Assembly (NCBI GenBank): GCA_024752435.1 | Contig: CP103027.1 | Span: 1,612,001 to 1,676,000 of the forward strand | Source: Allantophomopsis cytisporea | Taxonomy: Eukaryota > Ascomycota > Leotiomycetes > Phacidiales > Phacidiaceae | Reading direction: 5' to 3' | DNA: 64,000 bases | Shown: positions 36,296 through 47,256 of the stretch, piece by piece | Layout: each line of letters opens with the position of its first letter | Position numbering within the stretch: the stretch's first letter is position 1 | Position numbers and translations under genes: made by a program | Notes under the pieces: generated by a model | The model's input: only the letters and a program-made list of their open reading frames with translations | The model's database searches: none | What the model was told of the DNA's origin: nothing

Positions 36296-36859
36296 GATCA
36301 TCTTAAACTACCTCCTTGTGATGCTTCTTGGGTGAAAGCTTGTATCAAGTGCGATCCTGGAGTATACAGAGTCGATGCAACTACGCACACACATACCCGG
36401 TACCAGAATGGGCAACATAGAGTCAGTTCGATTGCGCCGTCATAGCATTCAAATTTCATTGCAATCAAAAACATGTGCACATCTCGCCGTCCCCGATCAA
36501 TCATCTATGTGGTACACATTCCGACTCTTCTATACTTAGTGTTTGAGGATATCATCAGTATCATATTCATCAAGTATAGTCACAAGACGAGAAACGATTG
36601 CGCTTTTGGTTGGGGTGCCCATAACTTAATATCCGCGATTCTCAAGTCTTCGTCCTCAGCTAAAGGTAACCCTGCTCCCAACCCTGGTCGTCTTAGACCC
36701 GGACGAATATTTCTATACGAAGTTCAAACACGTGATATTATGGCCCAGCCACCCCAATTTAAGTTCTAGCATTTGATAAGACTAGTATGCTCATGACACT
36801 CTCCTAAAACTCAATCATTTTCAGGTTCAAGGCACGTACAAGTTTGTACGAGAGTTACA
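36296..36859. other. Intergenic, no gene seen
   Basis: 3' flank of the unknown gene and promoter of the beta-lactamase-like gene. Nothing protein-like is seen on either strand. Confidence 0.4.
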
Positions 36860-38117
36860 ATGGACTATGATACTGTAGACTTTGCAACCAGGCTCTCTCA
36901 GGCAACCGCGTTAAATGATCGAGAGATCTTGGGTGCCATTGGTTTAGTAGTGGACAGGAATGGTGATTTTGGTTCTCTAGATTGGTCTTGTTTCTAGCTC
37001 ACATCTCATAGGAACCATCCTTTACCATAATGCATCAGGCTATCAGTCGCTAGCTCCTGATGCTTTGCCTATCGATCACAACAGTACCTTTGTTATGGCA
37101 TCAGCAGGAAAGTTCATCACTCATATCGCTGCTCTCCAATGTGTTGAACGGGGTCTAGTTACCCTGGACGAGCCAATATACACGCATATCCCCGAACTAG
37201 AAAACCTCGATGTATTATCGAGGAATGAAGGTTCAGATGCTTCTACCCAACCATTTCTACTCCGGCCTCGAACCAATAATATCACTCTCCGCCACCTCCT
37301 TTCACATTCAAGTGGGATTGATAATGAGTCAAATCCTATGGTGAGAGAATGGCGAAAATGTACAGGCCAAGATCCAAAAGAGGACTTTCATCCTATCGTA
37401 GATCGAGAATCCAACAATTACGCCCTGACTGCAGTCTGTTCTACGCCACTTCTCTTCGAGCCGGGAGAAGGATGGATGTATGGCGCAAGCATTGGATGGA
37501 CTGCTCTTCTCGTAGTGAGACTTGCGAAACAACGACTTGAGCCGTATACACAGGAGAATATCTTCAAACCACTCGGCATGACATCTTCGACATATTACCC
37601 TCAAGAGCATCCAGAGATCCTTTCAAGGCTGTTGAAGATGGTTAGACGAGATGGTGATCGTTTATTGCCAGTGAACTATCCGGTCAGAGACCTTGTTTCA
37701 AGTGTTCCGGATATGGCTATTCTATTTACCGACTTGATATCCACCGAATCCAAGATATTGAAGAAGGAACATATAGATCTTCTATTCCTGCCGCAATTCG
37801 CCCCCTCCAGCGCCGCTCGTGCATTCATCCGTCACGACACTGAGAATTATGCTGCTCCGGCTGGTATTCCGAGTCATATGACAGAGGCACCTGTGAATCA
37901 TAGTTTAGCTGCGCTGGTGGTAGAGGGGGAGTTACCGCTCTCACATATGCCCGCGGGAACAGTGACTTGGAATGGCATGCCAAATCTCATATGGGCGATG
38001 CATAAGGAGAAAGGATTGGGGATGATCTTCGCAACGCAACTCCTACCTGTAGACGATGAGAAGACCGTAGATCTCGCGATGACCTTCATGAGGGAGATGT
38101 GGGACAGATTTGGTTAG
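36860..38117 (+). CDS. Class C beta-lactamase/esterase-like hydrolase
   Basis: Two exons: 36860-36962 and 37012-38117. The 49-nt intron (GTGATT...CATAG) joins GLVVDRNG to TILYHNASG in frame. The product is 402 aa, usual for the fungal transesterase group. The nucleophile motif S-x-x-K is Ser65-Ala-Gly-Lys68, the second-motif tyrosine is Tyr191 (WMYGAS), and a C-terminal GTVTWNGMPN block replaces the KTG/HTG box. LRHLLSHSSGI is a typical family signature. Fungal members include LovD-type acyltransferases and cytosolic esterases, and they are rarely true beta-lactamases. No signal peptide, so it is probably cytosolic. Substrate unknown. Confidence 0.87.
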
Positions 38118-38525
38118 CTTGGGGAGGTGATATTGGTGATTCGCGCAGAATCATGATTTTTGATAAAAAAATCAGGGAATGCCACCAAAGTGATTCGTTC
38201 AACTTCATACATTCATATATTCGTGGACTTTAGTTCAATTTAGACACCAAAATACCTTTTTGCCTTTTGAAACCCCTATCAAATTGTGAGTACTGATCCA
38301 GCGGGTAACGGTAGCAGGAGCACTGTAATCCTGTAGGTCTGAGTCTTCTTGGGTTCTTGGAGAATGCGTCAAACTGGCGAATTGCATTTTTCCCAAAGGA
38401 CGACTTTGTTACGTGTCAAGTCTGTGAAACTTTCCAAATACAAGTGGTATATGCAAATATAGTCTATAACATCTAAAACATTCCTATACGCAAGTTGTGA
38501 CACGCAGGTCAGGTGAAATGTAATT
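38118..38525. other. Intergenic (convergent 3' ends)
   Basis: It lies between the stops of the beta-lactamase-like gene (+) and the isomerase gene (-). No gene seen. Confidence 0.4.
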
Positions 38526-39521
38526 TCATATAGGCCTTGGTGGTCTAGCAACAAGTAAATCGCCAGTACCCCGTAAGAGAAAGTCGCCATCTCCCCATGG
38601 AATGACAGTGGTTGTACCTTTTATTAGGGATTCTGAGTCATTACTGTGCGTAATGATCTGCATGTTACCTTTAAGGACAACAAGTATTGCAAATCCACGC
38701 CGACAATCGATCTCCCCGTCGACTTGATGACGTTCAATCTCAAAGTACTCATTGGATTCTGCTACAACCACACTTCCGAATGTGTTCTGGTTGGACACAA
38801 GTTTCAAGACCTGCCCTCTAGACCTTTCTTCCAATTCCACGGCCGTCAAAGCTCTTTGGAAGCCAATACCAAGATGACCATACAATGATCCATCAATCTC
38901 AAAATCACGCCATTCCAGCAATATAGAAAGATCTTCCGGCTCTTGTACTTCAACCAGCAGTATGCTTTCACCAATTGCATGTAGAAGACCTGGGGGAACA
39001 TAGACGGTTTGATGTGGTTCTACAGGAATCCTGTGCATCATTCCCAGGAGTGCATCAATATCTTGTGCTTCGACTAACTTTAGCATTTCAGACGCTGAGA
39101 TGGACTCGCGCAATCCGAGGAAGACCTCGCCCGGAGTTAAGATGTACCATGCCTCTGCTTTGCCATGCGAGAAGCCGATATTTGCTTTGGCCCAGTCCGC
39201 ATGAGGATGAGCGTGTACAGGCAATCGCTGGCCAGCATCAAGCAATTTGACCAATAGCTTTGTGTCAACGCCATAGGCCTTTAGATGATCAGGTCCAAGC
39301 CATGCTTGAGGGTCCTTCTTGATCTCATCTATCAAAAAAGAGCCATTCGGAAGTCTAGAGAGCCCGAGACTGCTGTGTCCACTGCAGCATGTTGTTGATG
39401 CTACCCAATCTTCCGGCTGTCGTGACCCCGAGGTTGCCTCTGAACGAAATTCGGAAATCTGTTTACCGCCTTTGTAGAAGCGATCTGGCAGCTGGTTGGA
39501 GGGCAAAACAATTGGAGGCAT
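38526..39521 (-). CDS. Mannose-6-phosphate isomerase, class I, bacterial-like
   Basis: Single exon, 331 aa from the ATG at 39521. The frame is open upstream to about 39590 but without an earlier ATG. The cupin-type zinc site is visible: LPVHAHPHADW at ~100-110, the acidic GKAEAWYILTPGE segment and PPGLLHAIGE. A conserved N-terminal RQPEDWVAST and GLSRLPNGSFLIDEI segment resemble bacterial (actinobacterial-type) ManA more than fungal Pmi40, which is ~100 residues longer. The reaction would be interconversion of mannose-6-phosphate and fructose-6-phosphate in the cytosol. The intronless structure and short length suggest transfer from bacteria, or a distinct paralogue beside the housekeeping enzyme (inference). 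Confidence 0.85.
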   Translation of the reverse strand: MPPIVLPSNQLPDRFYKGGKQISEFRSEATSGSRQPEDWVASTTCCSGHSSLGLSRLPNGSFLIDEIKKDPQAWLGPDHLKAYGVDTKLLVKLLDAGQRLPVHAHPHADWAKANIGFSHGKAEAWYILTPGEVFLGLRESISASEMLKLVEAQDIDALLGMMHRIPVEPHQTVYVPPGLLHAIGESILLVEVQEPEDLSILLEWRDFEIDGSLYGHLGIGFQRALTAVELEERSRGQVLKLVSNQNTFGSVVVAESNEYFEIERHQVDGEIDCRRGFAILVVLKGNMQIITHSNDSESLIKGTTTVIPWGDGDFLLRGTGDLLVARPPRPI

Positions 39522-40318
39522 CTCGACAGCGGAATGTCTTAGTGTGAGCAGGCGAAGAATTTCACTCAATCGGGCTATGAAAACCGACAACAGATCTAAT
39601 TTATCTTAGGCGACGAAGGAAAAAACAGCAGTGAACTGCTCTATCGCTTGTGAGTATGTTTAGATGGATTTCTAATCTTATAGACTTGGGTACAGCGCAG
39701 TGACATCGTATGTAATACTCGGAGAGATCAAATGGGGGATTCTGTACGTTACTAACGCGGGGTACAGTCATGCGGATATTGTATGAGGAATGTGCACGCG
39801 AGTCGCAGGGCGAAATCACTCTACAATAATGCCGTGATTATCAAGATGGAGAGAGAATGACTCACAACACTGTAAGCTACGACTCATATGTCTTCGATTA
39901 TAAGAGATTCCTCTCATATTGCTTAGGCGACGACTAAGGATTTCTAAGATGTGCAGCCCTTTTTTGCCATCAATTTCGCTATCTTCCAAGCTACTATATA
40001 AAAATCAGTTGTGATGACTGCATTGCTCACGATTGTATGATATTGATATGTTAAATCCAAACACAGAGCAATAGAATTGAAGAGAAAGGCTCTGTTGTAA
40101 TGTGTAAATGTAAAGTGCAAATAGAAAATCCCGCGGTTCACATCATAGCCCACACATGATCATATAGTACGTAACACGCAATTCCACCCTATATCATATC
40201 CATGTTCAAGAGCTTTTTATTTACTCACAATAGTCGTAACTTTTGCAATAGTTCCTGAACCTGAAGATCTATTCGCCAATCTATCATCGATGATATGCTC
40301 GATTGCCAGGAAAAGCCC
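39522..40318. other. Intergenic, no gene seen
   Basis: Promoter of the isomerase gene and 3' flank of the DUF952 gene. Open frames here are short and AT-driven. Confidence 0.4.
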
Positions 40319-40747
40319 TTAGACCAAGTGCACCCCCTTATCCCATCCACTTAATGCACCTCCACCAGCATCCCATCCCTCGCCACGCTCCCACTTCCCT
40401 ACACAATCGACCTCCTCCCTCCCAAGTTTCAACCCGTTGTACAGATGCGGGAACAGTCCCTCCCCGTCTCTGCTGCTATCATCATTTCCATCTGAACTTT
40501 GCGGTCCTCCAGGACTTTCCCACCGTATCTCCGCTGCAACGCGCGCGTACGGGATGCGCAAAATGTATACCTCACGCACGTCACTGAAGAACGCACGCAG
40601 CGTACCGAGCACCTGTGGAGCTGTCGACAGATGTACAAAGCCGTCTCCTGAGTCAAGAGGCGACACAGGCAATGCAGTGGGCAGAGGAGAGGGTGGGGCA
40701 GGAGGTGGGAGAATTTTGTAGATGTATGTGGGGGATTTGAATGACAT
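40319..40747 (-). CDS. DUF952-domain protein
   Basis: Single exon, 142 aa from the ATG at 40747 (MSFKSPTYIYKILP). The frame is open further upstream without an ATG. Domain landmarks are YKILP at the start, DSGDGFVHLSTAPQVLGTLRAFF broken around residue 37, a central VYILRIPY strand and a C-terminal FPHLYNGLKL motif, as in the small DUF952 family found in bacteria and fungi. Family function is not established. Related folds are ADP-ribosyltransferase-like (inference). A Pro-rich insertion (PPPAPPSPLP) after the first strand is extra. Confidence 0.87.
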   Translation of the reverse strand: MSFKSPTYIYKILPPPAPPSPLPTALPVSPLDSGDGFVHLSTAPQVLGTLRAFFSDVREVYILRIPYARVAAEIRWESPGGPQSSDGNDDSSRDGEGLFPHLYNGLKLGREEVDCVGKWERGEGWDAGGGALSGWDKGVHLV

Positions 40748-41875
40748 TTTGTGTTGAGTTGTGTAAGGCGGAGATGGAGCTTGGACAGAGTTAGGATTTG
40801 AATGTCGTTGCAATGGTGGTGGGGCTCGGCGATTAGCGGGGATTCGGAAAATTAATGCACTGGTGACCCCACTATATCAATGTTCTATAGCCCGATCGCT
40901 CACACAAAAGAAAAATCTCGTGGCAGACTTCACTGCATATATTGATTTTGGTACTCTGATTATGTAGCTCTTAAGCTCTAACACTTCGTATATATTTAAT
41001 AGCATTCATGAACATGTAGTCACCCCGAAAAGGACGTATCGATTGAGATATGAAGCTTATTAATAAAAAATAGTTGTTAGTCAATCCCGCAAACCCAAAA
41101 CGCTGATCACTACAAATCTTGTTGTCAGCCTCCGAGGTTGGTGTTAGAATCACAAAATCTTTGGATTTGACAGATGCTAGTCTTCAAGTGATTATGGGAT
41201 GTGAAGAGTGGTAGTAACTATCATCGAGGAGAAAGAAATGGGGTTTGGGGATTTCATTTTCTAGTGATCGGCGCATCTTGAGATAGCTACTTATCATCTG
41301 GCACCATCATTGTACAGTGTTATTAGTTGGAACTCGCTACTACACAAAGCTGAAAAGGAGCATGGTAATATCGTGAAAGATATACATAACCATTTCTAGT
41401 TACATTTCATTTTACCAGATTAAGAATGTAATGTTCTTAATCATTAAGACTTGATAGATAAGAGGAAAACTAGTTACGAGCTGAAATTTGCTTAGGTGAT
41501 AACCCGTTCTATCCAGCAACGAATTGGTTATCGAATAGCTTTGCAAAGCGATCCATTCTTAGAAGATAGAACAACTCCGATTGGTCAGAGTCGACTGGAG
41601 AATTGAGGGTACTGTATTGTAATCCTCATCTGATATCGATATGGCTTGTACTGAGCCATAGCAAGTAGGCGCACCAATGCGTATTTATGTATCATGTCGC
41701 TCTGATCACATTGAGTATCGGAATTTGTTGGATACCGTATCAAGATTCTCGTTAATCTTCATATAAGCAAAGACCATCACAGACACTTTGCTTTTGAACC
41801 AATAGAGTAGGTAAAACACTTTGAAAAACCCGAGATTCTCTCTGATTATCTACCTATTGTATTAACCACGAAACT
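40748..41875. other. Intergenic, no gene seen
   Basis: AT-rich stretch upstream of the DUF952 gene. Short open frames (for example 40971-41153) show no family features. No RNA gene was recognised. Confidence 0.4.
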
Positions 41876-42414
41876 TCAGGCCGCCTCATAGTTGCGAATG
41901 ACTGCCTCGACGTTGCTTCCAGCGGGATCAAGCGCGAACGCGGCATAGTAGCCAGGTCCGTAATTAGCCATGAACGAGGTCTGCGTTAGAATAAGTGCAG
42001 CAAATGTCGGATCGAGTCTCGAAATAGAAAAGAAAGAATGGTTGCAGACCTTGGACCTGGAGGACCATTGCAAGTACCTCCAGCCTTTACGGCAGCAGCA
42101 TGGAACGCATCAACGGCTTCTTTGTCTACGATTTCGTCAGTATACGAAACTTTTGCCAAAAAGCCGGGGGAGAGGGAGATGGATAGCTTTCCTTACCCTT
42201 CGCCCGAAAAGCTGTGTGCACGCCCTTATGCACACCTTCCTCTGAGCCACCAATCCAAAAGTCCACCGACGACTTGTCCGGACCAAGTCCCGCTGCTCTC
42301 TGACCAATTTTCAAATTGCAGTGTGTAGCCCAGGGGAGACAGCGCGGCGAGGTAGAAGGCCTTGGTTTTCTCGAATTCACTGGTGAGAACGACGACGCCA
42401 GTATGGTCGATCAT
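41876..42414 (-). pseudogene. Glyoxalase/VOC-fold gene with frame breaks
   Basis: The ATG at 42414 opens a clear VOC start (MIDHTGVVVLTSEFEKTKAFYL, then PLGYTLQFEN). Around 42300-42310 the family sequence moves to another frame (AAGLGPDKSSVDFWIGG), consistent with one extra base after FEN. A GTAAGG/GTAG intron (about 42127-42196) then joins to DKEAVDAFHAAAVKAGG in phase. The last exon (MANYGPGYYAAFALDP..., ending at 41876) does not match the phase of any GT donor I can find. Two lesions in ~540 bp suggest a pseudogene, unless these are sequencing errors. Intact members are small metal-dependent lyases or dioxygenase-like enzymes. Confidence 0.7.
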
Positions 42415-43545
42415 GATGGTTTTGGGTTGGGGTCGATTTTGATAGTACTTGGAATGACCGGCTATAAAAAGATTTCATCAACCTATTATGATGCTTGGAA
42501 AGAAGTGACGGGAAAAGAAGTCGATAAGATTGAAACTTGTTACGAATGGCTATATATTGGGGCGTTCCTTAAGGTTAAATACCTTAATTTCACCTCAACC
42601 GAAGATCCGAGTTGGGGCTCAGAAAGTTCCGTAATCGTGACTCAAAAAGGTGACCTTTGATGTATCTTGGGGATCGTACGGAGACTTTCCGAAAGGTACA
42701 TTGGTTGTAAGCTCAAGCCATTTTATCTTGAAATATTTAAACCGTTTACGAATCCCTGATTTCCATAATCATATAAAAATTAAAACTGGGAGATATATTA
42801 GCTGTACATGGGATATGCCCGAGTTCATTTCTCGCGAGAAGGAAATTGTTGGAGGGTGATAAGTTGAAAATGAGAATGGTTTGGTGAATAAGTAGAATTT
42901 GGATTAAGATTTCGTGGTCAGAAATCTAAACTCTGCGATTCAATTACATGTTCTTCGTATACTCATTGATCGTTGCTAATACGAAGTGCTTACCGACTGT
43001 GAGTTATGAGAATGGCGCAGCGTGTAATGAACTGGGTAAGTGCAGTCCAGAAGTTCAAGTGGAACCAACTCCGTCCTTTAGAAGCAGTCACTAGCATAAT
43101 AGTCAGCGTCCCATTTGTTGAAGGCATAACTCGCTCGCCCAAACGTTTCTCAAAATTTCACTAACCATTAAGGTAATCCAATTGACTATGGGAGAAAAAT
43201 GGGCTGTACCTATAGTCAGGATCAATATATTTAAAGGATTAGTGGATATAATGGCCATTGGTTGGCATGCAGGGTTATAACTAGAGGGGTATTGGTCAGG
43301 AACTCTGCGAACACTCGCCAATGTATGCTACCTAATAAGGCATTACATACTGTGACCCTTACTGCGGGAACACCACAGTTTTCCACAGTTACTGGGCCAT
43401 CTTACGGTATAATGAAGCGACATTGAAGTGTAGACGCTATTTTTATACCTAGTTTTCGAGAATACATCTAGAAGCTTTCGACTCATCTCTCAATTCCCCC
43501 TGTATACTTCATTTTCACTCTTGTTTTAGACCAGAACATCAGCAC
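42415..43545. other. Intergenic, no gene seen
   Basis: Upstream of the VOC pseudogene. The frames at 42650-42859 (+) and 43103-43321 (-) are short and not assignable. They may be decayed coding DNA. Confidence 0.35.
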
Positions 43546-43809
43546 ATGTCCAGTCGACAGGATTCATCATCAACTGAATCTAGGCAGCAACCAAGCGTGA
43601 TTGTATTCAAGTACTTGCAGAGGGTGTCATCTCAGCGAAGGAACCAGACGAAATCTATAACGAAACCCTTGGAACCCACCAGGAGACCTTATTCGATGAT
43701 GGATGGTAGGTTTATTCCGACCACCTTTTATTATGTTGCGCACTAACATCTTCTAGCTGTTAACCTGGACTCAGTTGCTTCTATTGAAGAAACCTATGCC
43801 AAGAAGTGA
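43546..43809 (+). pseudogene. Decayed coding fragment, unassigned
   Basis: Two overlapping frames here look protein-like in part. One, entered after a CTAG acceptor near 43583, reads EGVISAKEPDEIYNETLG and HQETLFDDGW before a stop. The other can be spliced (GTAGG...CTAG, about 43706-43757) to VNLDSVASIEETYAKK and a stop near 43809. Neither gives a complete protein. It may be the 5' part of the broken propeller gene downstream or a separate remnant. Confidence 0.3.
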
Positions 43810-43994
43810 ATCCTACCTCAAGCTTTGACTGTAGATAGGCTGGAAAATAATTTTTTCAGTCAAGGGAAGCTGGGACATATAACTCCTAAAAGTGGAGGGC
43901 TGCTGCCAGCAACTGAAGGTACGGAAAAGCCATCATTTGAGCCAAGAATATTCGTCCTTGAGAACGGACTGTCTCTTCCATTGGGACCCAAAGT

Positions 43995-44866
43995 TCCGAC
44001 CAGCTTATTTCTGCTGGTCGCATTCTTAAGGTTTCCCCTGATGGAGAAGCTGTCCATGCAATCGTCGAGAAGCAAGGTCTTTTTATACCTGATGGTCTGG
44101 ATTACTTGAATTCCGATTATTGGGTTTACTGGACTTTGATGCGCGTACTATTTGTCAATGATGGAAGTATTATGTCTTACAAGTTGGATGGCAGTGACAT
44201 CAGAACGATACTGGACAAAGGCAAGATGCATACTCGGAAACAGATGATCATCGACCAAATGAACAACAAAATCTATGCCTCTAACCGGGAGGGTCTCCAA
44301 GTCATGCGGCGCAATTTGGATGGATCGGACCTCGAAAAGCATGTTCAGACGGGAGAATGGAAGAATGCTGCAACGCAGAAAGACATGACAAATTGGCGTG
44401 TGGAGTCGAAATATCGAACAGATATAAGGAGTTCTACTAGACTGAGAAAAGCCCTTCGGAAGCCGGGATGAGGCGGATTTTCAACGCGAAAATCCCATCC
44501 AGTGGATCAGGTCCAATATCACAGTCTGAGATTCAACTTTTGCTCAAGGACCTCCTTGAACCTATCGACTTGGAGTTTCATGAGCAGAGAGGAGTACTCT
44601 TCTAGACCGACAGAGCACGATTACCTCTTGGGAACACTTTGCATCAAGTAGCATTGGACGACATTGGTAATCCGACCACGGACAAATGCACGGTGGTCAG
44701 CCAAAACTTTGACGAGGCCGTTGGAACGAGACTTCATCATGACATTAACACCATATATATGACCGACCTGAGTGGTACAATCTCCTGGATTGATCTAAAA
44801 CCAGGCACTAAAACTGCTGTCCATCAAAATAAGAGCTGTTCCTTTTCAGGCGTAGTCGTTTCATAG
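43995..44866 (+). pseudogene. YWTD/LDL-receptor-type beta-propeller gene, broken
   Basis: The frame from ~43995 to 44471 reads ISAGRILKVSPDGEAVHAI, VYWTLMRVLFVNDGSIMS, LDGSDIRTILDKG and NLDGSDLEKHV. These are repeat units of the fungal YWTD-propeller family. Near 44398 the homology moves to a second frame that continues to 44866 (RIFNAKIPSSGSG; LLEPIDLEF; IYMTDLSGTISWIDL). In this frame two TAG codons (44438-44440, 44603-44605) fall exactly where the repeats need Trp (FY-stop-TEK, LF-stop-TDRA), i.e. TGG to TAG. So there are one frameshift and two nonsense changes. Function of the intact family in fungi is not defined. Confidence 0.72.
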
Positions 44867-45315
44867 AAGGATTGTTCGATCAATATTCTTTTTAATCCAG
44901 ATCACTTAAATTGGTAAGTCGAATTGAACATGGGGCTGTTCGAAACTTTGTTTGCGCACCGCTTTTGGCTAGTGGCAATATCGTTAGCCTATAACAGTCC
45001 TAAATCCTTTAAAATTTCTTAGAAACCTCGAAATAATGGCATCTTTAATGAAAAATCATCAGAGAAGAAGCTGTTCTCACGTCTTAATCTTAGTGCTTGA
45101 TCAGGATTTGCTCGTAGTCTTTTGTGAGCTTGATTTGAAATAGTTTCATTTCGTAAGTCTTCACACATACACACACCCATGAGTCCAACTATGCTGCCCG
45201 ACAGGATTTGCGAATGCATCTATTCAAACCCTAAGTTGCTTGATCATATCTGAACTATAGGAGCTGACGGGTAGCTGCACAGGCACCTATTCCTGCCTGT
45301 CAACCTGAGGTACTA

Positions 45316-45546
45316 TTACCTCCGGTGTCTGGCTCGTTGTACACTTTCTCCAGACAGTATGACTAGCCCTAGTGCCCTCAGTTTCAATGCCTCCGTGTAT
45401 TTCATAGGCTTATAGAGTCTACTTGATCTCTTACTGACAGTTAGCAAATATGAAACGATTCTGTTCAATTGGCTAGCTGAGCTGTCTATTGAAGAGTACA
45501 GTGACTGATCCTTGAAGACGACTACACGCTCAAAATACTCGGCCAT
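45316..45546 (-). CDS. Small hypothetical open frame, possible exon
   Basis: ATG at 45546 opens 76 codons with balanced composition (SRLYKPMKYTEALKLRALGL). The end has a possible donor (CGGAG/GTAATA), and a second minus-strand frame lies at 45019-45219 (CMCEDLRNETISNQAHKRL), but no in-phase join was found. It could be a decayed two-exon gene. No family is recognised. Confidence 0.25.
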   Translation of the reverse strand: MAEYFERVVVFKDQSLYSSIDSSASQLNRIVSYLLTVSKRSSRLYKPMKYTEALKLRALGLVILSGESVQRARHRR

Positions 45547-45680
45547 TGTCCAGATGGTCCGGCTTATGGTTGTACAGAATGTCTACCCAAAAGCGTTTGC
45601 CATAGTATTTAAATTGCGCGATATTTTCCTCCCCAAGGTGAATTCTCATCAATATTTATTGCGGTTGCAATCTGAAAACG

Positions 45681-47256
45681 ATGACTATCTCTACCCTTCT
45701 TAGAGCCATACTCCAGGCTGGTATCATTAACGGCATTACAACTTCACTAGCCGGAAACCTCACAAATGATCTCCAACCGCTCCTTTCTCCGGCTGCGGAG
45801 ATCTATTTTCCTGGATCGGTGGGCTTCACCAATGCCACTACGAGATGGAGCGCCGGTATCAAGCCAGGCCTTGATGTGATTGTGAAAGTCGCATCTGAAG
45901 AAGATGTGCAGGCAACTGTAAACCATTTTTTGCATCCATCTACTCTCTCATCTTTCATTTTGAGTTCCAAGTTCGAAGCGAACAGTTCAGTTACTAACAA
46001 CTTCATACCAGATCCGATACGCCAACTCTCACTCGATCCCCTTCCTCGCCATCGGCGGCGGCCACGGTACCTCCAGCTTTCTCTCCAATATAACAAGCGG
46101 CATCGGGATCTATCTCCGTGGTCTCTCTGGCATCTCTCTATCTCATACTAACACTTCCCAAGCCCTCATCCTCGGCGGCACTTTGTCGGGCGAAGTGGCT
46201 TCCGGGCTCTGGGACCTCGGGAAGCAAACTGTCACTGGCGCGTGCGACTGCACTGGATTTACGTCGCCGATGCTAGGCGGCGGTCATGGATATCTACAAG
46301 GCCGGTATGGACTCATGTCCGACAATCTTGTGTCTGCACGCCTGGTATTGGCGAATGGGAAGGCAATCACGGTTGATGAGACGCATCATCCGAATCTTTT
46401 CTGGGGCCTGAGGGGCGCAGGCCATAATTTTGGGATCGTCACATCGATGTATTACCAGGTTTACGATCGGACGCCTGACATTGATGGTTTTATGACTGCG
46501 ACTTTCACGTTTAAGCAGGATAAATTGGAGGATATATTCGCAATTGCGAATGAATGGCTACTGGCGTCAAACCGACCAGTTCAACTCACGCATTATGGCA
46601 CAATCGCCATCGATCCAGCCATCGACCCAAAGCCTATAATCGTGTTCCTCATTTTATGGCAGGGTGCTGATAGCATTCCTCCCGAATATACCAACCCGCT
46701 TAATGCACTGAAGCCGGTTAGTGTCGTGGAAGCATACTTCGACCTTCTCGGCGTCAACAACAACACAGGCGCATCCTACTATGGGCCTGCATGTTTAGAT
46801 GGAATGGGGCGGCAACTCTCCCCCGTCGACCTGAAATCTTGGGACCTCACCAACTTACGTACAGTCATCAACATATTCTCCACCTTCCCTGATTTCCTTA
46901 GCAACTCTGTAATGCTACTCGAAGGGTACGCCACCAATCGCGTGCTCGAGATCCCCGCGTTTAGCACCGCGTACGCATTACGCTCGAACCAGCTGCTCGC
47001 ATCCCCAGTTTTGTCATATCCCGCTAGTAATACGACAATAGATGAATATGTGTCAAGGATTGGGAGGCAAATAAGAGCTGCAATGCTGAATGGAACAGGG
47101 CAAGAGTTGGGTGCGTATGTGAATTATGCGCGTGGTGATGAGAGCCAGGAGGCCGTTTTTGGGTATGAGCCGTGGCGTTTGCAGAAGCTTCGGAAATTGA
47201 AGAAGAGATATGATCCATTTGGGAAGTTTGACTTTTTTGAACCGATTAAGATGTAA
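45681..47256 (+). CDS. FAD-linked oxidoreductase, berberine-bridge-enzyme type
   Basis: Two exons: 45681-45917 and 46012-47256. The 94-nt phase-0 intron has a GTAAAC donor, ACTAAC branch and CCAG acceptor. The product is 493 aa. The FAD_binding_4 (PCMH) domain is marked by SVGFTNATTRWS, the FAD-attaching His in AIGGGHGTSS and LGGGHGYLQGRYGL. The BBE C-terminal motif is YVNYARGD...WRLQKLRKLKKRYDP. Such enzymes oxidise alcohols, sugars or secondary-metabolite precursors with reduction of O2. The N-terminus is only weakly hydrophobic, so secretion is uncertain. It is the one intact enzyme among decayed neighbours. Confidence 0.9.

Noticed and set aside
42316..42660. Plus-strand frame of 114 codons
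   Set aside because: It is antisense to the VOC pseudogene start and to its promoter, and has no family features.
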